Positions 55,391-61,569 of a stretch of DNA of 64,000 nucleotides are shown piece by piece. The stretch is from JAXMAR01 sp046350295 (lineage in GTDB: Bacteria; Planctomycetota; Planctomycetia; Gemmatales; Gemmataceae). Position 1 is the stretch's first letter, and the number at the start of each line of letters is the position of its first letter. The position numbers were made by a program, and so were the translations under genes. The stretch is from the NCBI GenBank assembly GCA_046350295.1, contig JAXMAR010000014.1, positions 1 through 64,000 of the forward strand, read 5' to 3'. The notes below the pieces were generated by a model. The model did not search any database. It had not been told where the DNA came from and was given only the letters and a program-made list of their open reading frames with translations.

Positions 55391-55801
55391 ATGGCTATCG
55401 TCGGCATCGGCACGGATATCGTGGAGTGCGTCCGCATCGCCCGGATGATCGAGCAGCACGGCGAGGTGTTCTTGACGCGGGTGTTCACCCTGCGCGAGAT
55501 GCAGTACTGTCAGGTGCGCAAACGCGCCACGGAACATTTCGCCGGGCGCTGGGCGGCCAAGGAAGCGATCCTGAAATGCCTGGGCACGGGCTGGCAGAAG
55601 GGAATCGCCTGGACCGACATCGAGGTCCGCAACAACACGGACGGGGCCCCGCACGTCTACCTGGGGGGCGCCTGCAAGGAACGGGCCGAAAGCCTCGGCA
55701 TCGCCGATATCCTCATCTCCATCTCGCACTGCCGGGCCTACGCGACGCCGGCCTTCGCGGTCGCGCTCCGGGGCGCCCAGCCGTCGGACGACACGCCGTG
55801 A
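55391..55801 (+). CDS. acpS: Holo-[acyl-carrier-protein] synthase
   Basis: 136 residues. 'GIGTDIVECVRI' (D9) and 'FAGRWAAKEAILKCLGTG' (E58) are the magnesium-binding and catalytic blocks of AcpS, and 'DILISISHCRAYATAFA'-like sequence ends the domain. It transfers the phosphopantetheine arm from CoA to acyl carrier protein in fatty acid synthesis. The ATG at 55391 gives the usual N-terminus. Confidence 0.92.
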   Translation: MAIVGIGTDIVECVRIARMIEQHGEVFLTRVFTLREMQYCQVRKRATEHFAGRWAAKEAILKCLGTGWQKGIAWTDIEVRNNTDGAPHVYLGGACKERAESLGIADILISISHCRAYATPAFAVALRGAQPSDDTP

Positions 55802-55810
55802 CCTGCTGCA

Positions 55811-56005
55811 TCAGATCGTGGACGAATTGCCGGCCAGCCAGGCGGTGCGCACCGTGATGACGCGGTTCTCCATCTGCCCTTCATTGAAGTAGCGGCCGAT
55901 CTCGCTTTCGGGGAGTCCGGCGATGGCGAGCGTGAGCGGCAAGAGGCTCATGAACTCGCGCACCTTCTGTTGCTGGCGTTCAGTTGTCGAGAACGCAGCG
56001 CTCAT
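55811..56005 (-). CDS. Small protein, unknown
   Basis: 64 residues: MSAAFSTTERQQQKVREF, then 'SLLPLTLAIAGLPESEIGRY' and 'ENRVITVRTAWLAGNSSTI'. I do not recognise a family. It lies 54 nt downstream of the damaged gene at 56060-56620 on the same strand, so the two may have been an operon. It is convergent with acpS. The amino acid composition looks coding rather than shadow-like. Confidence 0.5.
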   Translation of the reverse strand: MSAAFSTTERQQQKVREFMSLLPLTLAIAGLPESEIGRYFNEGQMENRVITVRTAWLAGNSSTI

Positions 56006-56059
56006 GGCGGCCTCGTTGGCTGCGGATCGTTCTCCAGCGCGGTTCGCGCTCCAGGCGGC

Positions 56060-56620
56060 TCACTTGTCGCCAAGCACCCCGAGATCCTTGGCGGCCGTCG
56101 TGCACTTGCTGAGCTGCGGACAGGATTCTCCGGCGGCCACCAGTTCGTTGAGTATGAATGAGATCCGGGTCTGCTCTTTGACGCAGCGATTCCCGCCGCG
56201 ATCGTCTCCCCGGCGGCGAAGTACAGGGAATCGGACTGAACAGGTCCTGGTGGAACCCGATCGCGGCGCGCGGACTTTTGCACGATCGCGTCGTTGAGAC
56301 GCTTAAAGGCGCCTTTCTGGTCCTCGCTCGCGTACTTCTCCCACATGTCGACCCGGTTCTTGTTCGTGTCCAGACGGCTCTTGAGCCGCGGCGCGAGCGT
56401 CTTGAGAAAATAATCGGCGGAGCTTTCGTCAACGACCTGCATCATGTAATCGGCCACGTCCATGTAGACGGCCGCCCGGTCGCGCGTCAGGGTTTCCAGG
56501 CGTTGTTGGCCGAGCACCCCGCGAGAAGAGGATGCCGGCGACCAAGCGCGCGAAACTGTAGCCGGTCTGGGCGCCGCTGCTCCACGAGGATTTGCCCGCG
56601 ACCGGGACTCGTCTATTCTT
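56060..56620 (-). pseudogene. Frameshifted gene, unknown helical protein
   Basis: A minus-strand coding trace is scattered over three frames: 'SSGAQTGYSFARLVAGILFS', 'VLGQQRLETLTRDRAAVYMD', 'YFLKTLAPRLKSRLDTNKNR', 'AFKRLNDAIVQKSA', 'LYFAAGETIAAGIAA' and, at the end, 'ISFILNELVAAGESC' and 'KCTTAAKDLGVLGDK' before a stop at 56060. The pieces appear to be one helical protein with several indels. The start is not clear. I do not recognise the family. Confidence 0.55.
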
Positions 56621-56754
56621 GTATGGCCGCCGGGTATTTGCAAGACCTTGTCGCGCCGGCTGCCGGCCCGAGGCGAAATGGACCGGACGACTTGCTGAGC
56701 GCCGGCGCCGGCGTTACTATTGATGCGGAAATCCTTCTTTGAAGCGAGCAGGCC

Positions 56755-57095
56755 ATGGCGTCTCCGAAAATGACTTCTCGGCATCTTCATCCTCTCCACC
56801 ATCGGCGCCATTTTTCGGCATCGGCAGCGCCTGGTGGTTTCGTCTTCGGCGGCAAGAAGGACCCCAACTCCATTGTCGGCGAATGGGAATCGGGTGGCCG
56901 CGTCATGGAGTTCCGACGCGGCGGCGAGCTGGTGGACGGCAAGGAAAAAGGCTCCACCAAGGAGAATGGAAACGCATCGACGACAAAGCCGCGTGCAGAC
57001 GGGCTTCAAGGTGCGGGACGTCGTGATCAACACCGTTCGGCCCCATGCCGTCGAGGGCTCGGCCTCAATCTCAACGGCAATCGTCTCACGCGCGC
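56755..57095 (+). pseudogene. Frameshifted small membrane-anchored protein gene
   Basis: Plus-strand coding pieces join across frames: 'LLGIFILSTIGAIF', 'FGIGSAWWF', then 'GGKKDPNSIVGEWESGGRVM' and 'EFRRGGELVDGKEKG', with a possible end 'LNLNGNRLTR'. The pattern fits a single membrane span followed by a small lipocalin-like domain ('IVGEWE' start). At least three indels are needed. The real start is probably the ATG near 56755. Confidence 0.5.
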
Positions 57096-57113
57096 TGACG
57101 GCCTCCTTGTTTC

Positions 57114-57237
57114 GTGGGCAGGCGGCCTGGCCTGCCGGTGCAGGCAGGCCCTGTCGCCCAGGCGGCCCTGCCGGCCAGGCAGGCCGTGCCGGCCAGGTGG
57201 CCTTGTCGGCCCAGGCAGGCCAGGCGGCCTGCCCCAC
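57114..57237. repeat. Cluster of GGCAGGCC palindromic repeats
   Basis: The 124 bases consist of tandem and inverted copies of CAGGCGGCCTG / GGCCAGGCAGGCC-like units. The outer parts (57114-57136 and 57214-57237) are inverted copies of each other with small gaps and match the hairpin arms at 35221-35271. Inside, at least four degenerate copies follow. Translation in any frame gives proline/glycine/alanine-rich sequence, but I see no evidence that it is coding. Confidence 0.75.
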
Positions 57238-57242
57238 GCCGC

Positions 57243-57617
57243 TCATTTCGGGCTAAGGCCGTCCAGCTCCTCGAGGAAGGCCACCCCTCCCGGTAAATCG
57301 CGGATTCGGCTCATCTCGCGCCGCGCTTCCCGCAGCACCAGTCCCAAACGCTCGATCTCCCCTTGCAAACTCTCTTGGATTTCGGGCCCCGGCCGGCCCA
57401 GCTTTCGGGCTCGCTCGGCGATCGATCCATAACGCGCGGACAGCGCCTGAAGCCGCGCCCGGGCTGCCTCCATCGAGGGCTGATCCTTGACGGTCTCCAG
57501 CAGCTGGGTCATCTCTTTCCAGGCGGCGATCTGCTCCTCGACGACGGCGCGGTACGACGCCTCGCGCGAACAGCCCGCGCACAGCCAGAGGAGCAGAAGC
57601 GGCAGAACACGCGACAT
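57243..57617 (-). CDS. Small lipoprotein
   Basis: About 124 residues from the ATG at 57617 (MSRVLPLLLLWLCAGCSREA), with lipobox 'LCAGC'. The rest is a helical coiled coil ('VVEEQIAAWKEMTQLLETVK', 'EIQESLQGEIERLGLVLREA'). Its stop lies a few bases beyond the palindromic cluster at 57114-57237. The family is not recognised. Confidence 0.7.
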   Translation of the reverse strand: MSRVLPLLLLWLCAGCSREASYRAVVEEQIAAWKEMTQLLETVKDQPSMEAARARLQALSARYGSIAERARKLGRPGPEIQESLQGEIERLGLVLREARREMSRIRDLPGGVAFLEELDGLSPK

Positions 57618-57860
57618 GGGAGGCAAAAAACCTTTGGGGAATGTCAGGCGACAGGGTCAATATGAGCGCCGGTCCCGACGAAATCAAGGCGCCACGCTTA
57701 CCACCCTTTCCTCAACCTCCCGCCTGGTCCCTTTCCCCCACTGATTGCCCTTGTTCCCATGGGGCCTCCTTCGCTATACCCGGCTCACGCGCCGACGTTC
57801 CGCGCGCCGGCGGCGCGGCGGATGCGAACCGCCGGAGCGAACGGGCATCGAAAGGGTCCC
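57618..57860. promoter_or_regulatory. Divergent intergenic region
   Basis: About 240 bases between the minus-strand lipoprotein gene and the plus-strand membrane protein gene. No clear repeat or RNA gene is visible. It is likely to hold both promoters. Confidence 0.25.
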
Positions 57861-59321
57861 ATGATCGACCGCGCTGAATCGAAGCTGGGCGTCAGCAGGC
57901 CCGTCTTCTGCCTGTTCTGGCTCGCCTGCGCCGCGCTCGCCATCGGTAGCGCCCTGCCCTACGCCGGCAGCTGGAATGACGGCAGCCGGCTCGCCTCCAT
58001 CGAGGCCATCGTCGATCATCACACCCTGGCCATCGACGACTCCATCTTTGTCAACGTCCCGTCAGACTCCCTCGCCCGCGGCCTCGCGCCTTACCACGAT
58101 CCCGGTTGCCTCGCGCACGGAACCTACGACAAGCTCTACATCGACGGCCACTACTACTCGGACAAGCCCGCCGTCATCTCGCTGTTGATGGCGCTGCTCT
58201 ATCAAGTTTGGCAGTGGTTCGGCGGGCCAAGTGCCGCCCTGCGCCCGGACCTTTTCTGCCGCTTCCTCACCTGGGGAACCTGCGGCGTCGCCTATCTGAC
58301 GACGCTTGTCTGCCTCTATCGCTTGTGTCGGCGCATCAACCTCACGCCGCGCCACAGCCTGCTGCTCTGCGCCGCCATGGCCTTCGGGACGGTCGGCCTC
58401 GTCTACGCCCGGCACGTGAACAATCACCTGCTGCTGCTCGCCGTCAGCGCCGCGCTCATGCTGAATCTGATCGCCTTCGCCCAGGAAAACGACGCGGGCG
58501 TCGTCCCACGCCGGCGCCTGTTCCTCATCGGCGGCCTCGCCGGACTCGGCTACGCGCTCGACCTGGGACTGGGACCCGTCCTGCTGCTGAGCCTGACCGC
58601 CGCGATCTTCTGGCGTTCCCGATCGCTGCGCCACGTCTTCCTGCTCGGCGTCGGCGCCCTGCCTCTCCTCGCCGCGCATCACGCGCTCAACTACGCCGTC
58701 GGCGGCACGCTCAAGCCGATGAACATGGTCCCGGAGTACTCGATGTGGGACGGCTGCCCCTTCAATCCGACCAACATGACCGGCTTTTCACGCCATTCCG
58801 GCGGAAAGCTGCTCGTCTACGCGACGTCGCTTCTCTACGGCAAGCAGGGCCTCCTCGGCTACAACCTCCCGCTCCTGCTCGCGCTCGTCGGCGGCGTCTT
58901 CGCCTGGCGCAAGCTGCGCGGCAGCCGTCCGGAGATCGCCTTCGCGCTCCTGTGGATGGGCGGCGGCTGGCTGATGTACGCGGCGCTTTCCCACAACTAT
59001 GGCGGCGTCTGTTGCTCCATCCGCTGGTTCGTGCCCTTCCTCGCGCCGGGGTTCTACCTCATCGCGCTCCTGATCCGCGAGCGGCCGACGTACGCCTGGG
59101 ACCTGGCGATCCTCAGCGCCTGGGGCGCCCTGTTGACGGCGCTGCTCTGGGAGCGCGGCCCGTGGAGCAACCGCATGCTGGTCGTGTACTGGCCGATCCA
59201 GGCCGCGGCGCTTACCAGCTGGTTCGCCTGCCGCCGCTGGCGCCACAGCGTCGAGCAAAGCGAGACCACGGTCTCCGCCTTCGCGCGTGAGGCACAGACA
59301 ACGGCGAGCCGGGCGGCGTAA
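57861..59321 (+). CDS. Multi-pass membrane protein, PMT/GT39-like
   Basis: About 486 residues from the ATG at 57861 (MIDRAESKLGVSRPVFCLFW), chosen because it starts right before the first membrane span. About ten hydrophobic segments are spread to the end. The first external loop with acidic residues ('DDSIFVNVPSD', then 'YDKLYIDGHYYSDKPAVISL') resembles the active-site loop of dolichyl-phosphate-mannose-type (GT39) or ArnT-like transferases. The last five codons and stop overlap the 28-nt dispersed element at 59303. It probably forms a unit with the GT9 gene. Confidence 0.75.
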   Translation: MIDRAESKLGVSRPVFCLFWLACAALAIGSALPYAGSWNDGSRLASIEAIVDHHTLAIDDSIFVNVPSDSLARGLAPYHDPGCLAHGTYDKLYIDGHYYSDKPAVISLLMALLYQVWQWFGGPSAALRPDLFCRFLTWGTCGVAYLTTLVCLYRLCRRINLTPRHSLLLCAAMAFGTVGLVYARHVNNHLLLLAVSAALMLNLIAFAQENDAGVVPRRRLFLIGGLAGLGYALDLGLGPVLLLSLTAAIFWRSRSLRHVFLLGVGALPLLAAHHALNYAVGGTLKPMNMVPEYSMWDGCPFNPTNMTGFSRHSGGKLLVYATSLLYGKQGLLGYNLPLLLALVGGVFAWRKLRGSRPEIAFALLWMGGGWLMYAALSHNYGGVCCSIRWFVPFLAPGFYLIALLIRERPTYAWDLAILSAWGALLTALLWERGPWSNRMLVVYWPIQAAALTSWFACRRWRHSVEQSETTVSAFAREAQTTASRAA

Positions 59322-59330
59322 GCCCCCGGA
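59303..59330 (+). repeat. Third copy of the 28-nt dispersed element
   Basis: This 28-nt sequence differs from the complement of the arm at 26292-26319 at one position and from the arm at 26239-26266 at two. It covers the last codons of the upstream gene and supplies its TAA stop, so the element has entered or replaced the 3' end of the coding sequence. Confidence 0.8.
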
Positions 59331-59370
59331 GGAAATGCCGAGATAAGAGGAAAGGAGAAAAAACGGCCAC

Positions 59371-60609
59371 ATGAAAGTCGCGACGATGCGCCTGCTCGAC
59401 CGCTGGCTCGGCGTGCCCGCCTGCTTCTTGCTGAGCGGCTGGCGCCGCCTGTTCGGCCGGCGCACGCCCGACCTTTCCTTCCAGCCGCGCCGCGTCCTCT
59501 TCGTCAAGCTGGCCGAGCAGGGCTCGACGGTCCTCGCCTATCCGGTCCTCAAAAGCGCCGTCGACCGCTTCGGCCGGGAAAACGTCTTCTTCCTGCTCTT
59601 CGCCGAGAACCGCCCGGTCCTGGATTTTCTCGACGTCATCCCCTCGGAGAACGTCATCGCCATCAACGCCCGCGGCATCGTGCGGACAATGTTCGGCGCC
59701 GTCAAGGCCCTCTGGCGCCTGCGCCGCTTGAAGATCGACGTCGCCATCGACCTCGAGTTCTTCGCCCGTTCCTCCGCCGCTCTCTCGTACCTGAGCGGCG
59801 CCCGCTGGCGGGTCGGCTTCCACGCCTTCGGCGGCGAGGCGGCGTACCGCGGCAACCTGATGACTCACCGGCTCTCCTTCAATCCCTACCTGCACACCAG
59901 CCAGACCTTCCACATGATGCTCGACGCCATCGAGCACCCGGCAGCGGGCTTCCCCACCTTCCCCATGACGCCCCCCAGGATCGCAGAAGCCGGGCCGCGC
60001 TTCGAGCCGAGCGTTACGGAAAAAGACGATCTACGCCGGCTCCTCGACGACACGCTCGGCCGCTGGGCCAGGCGCCCGCTCATCCTTCTCAACGCCAATG
60101 CCAGCGACCTCATGCCGTTGCGCCGCTGGGACAGCGGGCGCTATGTCGAGCTGGCCCGGCGCCTGCTCGAACGCTATCCCGACGCGGTTATCGGCTTCAC
60201 GGGCGCCCCGTCCGAAGCGCAGGCGGTCGAGACGCTGGTCGCCCAGATCGATTCGCCGCGCTGCGTCAGCTTCGCGGGCAAGACGACGTTCCGGCAGCTC
60301 ATCGTGCTCTACGGCTGCGCGGAAGTCCTCGTCACCAACGACAGCGGCCCGGCCCACTTCGCCACCCTGACGCCGATCGACGTCGTCGTCCTGTTCGGCC
60401 CCGAGACGCCCGTCTTGTTTGCCGCCCGCTCGCCGCGGACGCATCCCCTCTGGGCCGGCCTGGCGTGCAGCCCGTGCATCAACGCGTTCAACGACCGCAA
60501 CTCCGCCTGCCGCGATAACGTCTGCATGAAGCAGATCAGCGTTGACGAGGTGTTCGTGATGACGTGCCGCATCTTCGAGCGCCGGCTCGTTCAGCGCCAG
60601 GCCGCCTGA
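59371..60609 (+). CDS. Glycosyltransferase family 9 (heptosyltransferase-like)
   Basis: 412 residues. 'RRVLFVKLAEQGSTVLAYPV' is the N-terminal Rossmann block of GT9, 'NANASDLMPLRRWDSGRYVE' starts the C-terminal domain, and 'VLVTNDSGPAHFATLTPIDV' followed by 'LFGPETP' is the nucleotide-sugar site. A cysteine-rich tail 'CSPCINAFNDRNSACRDNVC' is typical of planctomycete members. AAGGAG precedes the start by 13 nt. It is cytoplasmic, adding sugars to a lipid- or protein-linked glycan. The neighbouring PMT-like gene suggests a shared glycan pathway. Confidence 0.87.
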   Translation: MKVATMRLLDRWLGVPACFLLSGWRRLFGRRTPDLSFQPRRVLFVKLAEQGSTVLAYPVLKSAVDRFGRENVFFLLFAENRPVLDFLDVIPSENVIAINARGIVRTMFGAVKALWRLRRLKIDVAIDLEFFARSSAALSYLSGARWRVGFHAFGGEAAYRGNLMTHRLSFNPYLHTSQTFHMMLDAIEHPAAGFPTFPMTPPRIAEAGPRFEPSVTEKDDLRRLLDDTLGRWARRPLILLNANASDLMPLRRWDSGRYVELARRLLERYPDAVIGFTGAPSEAQAVETLVAQIDSPRCVSFAGKTTFRQLIVLYGCAEVLVTNDSGPAHFATLTPIDVVVLFGPETPVLFAARSPRTHPLWAGLACSPCINAFNDRNSACRDNVCMKQISVDEVFVMTCRIFERRLVQRQAA

Positions 60610-60674
60610 CGCGCTTCCCGTCGGCGCTTCCGGCGACAGCCTGGACCAAGTCATCGCTTTATAATCCCGATCGA

Positions 60675-60690
60675 AGATTTTATAGAATCT
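60675..60690. promoter_or_regulatory. Possible operator upstream of GntR gene
   Basis: A 16-nt imperfect palindrome with AGATT/AATCT arms and a six-base centre sits about 60 nt before the GntR start, in the only A/T-rich patch of this gap. FadR/GntR-family regulators bind such short palindromes near their own promoter. This is an inference from position. Confidence 0.35.
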
Positions 60691-60748
60691 ACTTGACGGC
60701 CTTTCGTCGGGCCTCCTACAGTGGAGATACCCGCCTGAGGTCCTGCCC

Positions 60749-61486
60749 GTGTCTCTTTCCAATGGTCGTAAAACTCTGAAAGCCGAGCATGGCCAGCGCC
60801 GTTCCGCGTTGGTGCGCTCCCTGCTAACTGAAGTCTTCCAGGGGAAGCTTCGCGCCGGGGAGCGACTGATCGCGCAGGAGGTCGCCGTCCGCTTCGGCGT
60901 CAGCCAGACGCCGATCCGGGAAGCCCTGATCGAGCTGGCCGGCGTCGGCATCATCGACCTGTTGCCGAATCGGGGGGCGGTGGTCCGGCGCGTCACGACC
61001 AAGGACGTGCGCGACATCCTCCAGGTGCGCAGGGCGCTCGAGTGCGAGGCCGTCCGCAGCGCCTGCGGGCGGATCGACCCGATCGAGCTGGAAGACATCG
61101 CGGCCGAATTGCGTGATCTGATGAATTGCTCACCATCCGAATTGTCGGATTTCATGCAGCGTTCGCGGGCGGTCGACAGCCGGCTGCACGACCTGATCGC
61201 GGAGTCGTGCGGCAACTTCTATCTTGCCAACGAATTGAACCGCCTGAAGATGCTCTTCCGCGCTTTTCGCGACGTGACCTACTCGCGGCGCAAGGCGAAC
61301 GTCGGCTGCGCCCGGCTCGCCGAGGAGGCGTGCGAGCACCTGGCGATCGTGGAAGGTTTGCAGCAGGAGGACGCGAAGGCCGCGTCGAAGGCCATGGCCC
61401 GCCACATGCGCTCCGGGGTCAAGTACTGGAGCCGCATCATGCCTGCCGCGGAGGAGGAAGCGCGGCGTGCCCGCAAGACCGTTTAG
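60749..61486 (+). CDS. GntR-family (FCD domain) transcriptional regulator
   Basis: 245 residues from a GTG at 60749 (MSLSNGRKTLKAEHGQRRSA). The winged helix is 'FQGKLRAGERLIAQEVAVRF', 'GVSQTPIREALIELAGVGII', 'DLLPNRGAVVRRV'. The FCD ligand domain follows, with 'DILQVRRALECEAVRSACGR' and a histidine-rich pocket ('HDLIAESCGNFYL', 'EHLAIVEGL', 'MARHMRSG'). It lies directly upstream of the PSCyt1/DUF1549/DUF1553 gene and probably controls it in response to a carboxylic acid or sugar-acid ligand. Confidence 0.88.
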   Translation: MSLSNGRKTLKAEHGQRRSALVRSLLTEVFQGKLRAGERLIAQEVAVRFGVSQTPIREALIELAGVGIIDLLPNRGAVVRRVTTKDVRDILQVRRALECEAVRSACGRIDPIELEDIAAELRDLMNCSPSELSDFMQRSRAVDSRLHDLIAESCGNFYLANELNRLKMLFRAFRDVTYSRRKANVGCARLAEEACEHLAIVEGLQQEDAKAASKAMARHMRSGVKYWSRIMPAAEEEARRARKTV

Positions 61487-61487
61487 C

Positions 61488-61506
61488 CCCGGCTCGCCGA
61501 GCCGGG
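61488..61506. terminator. Small hairpin after GntR gene
   Basis: Nine-base arms CCCGGCTCG and CGAGCCGGG with a one-base gap lie immediately after the GntR stop. The motif is related to the start of the 28-nt dispersed element (GGCGAGCCGGG). It may be a short terminator or a repeat remnant. Confidence 0.4.
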
Positions 61507-61569
61507 CGGTCGCCGTCCCCGATACGGAACCGCCAGCGCCTCGAAGGGCGCTGTCCGGAGATTGCAACG

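Noticed and set aside
57114..57237. Possible collagen-like or antifreeze-like coding sequence in the palindrome cluster
   Set aside because: Gly/Pro/Ala-rich translation arises in several frames from GGC/CAG/CCT units, with no start, stop or ribosome binding site that favours any of them.
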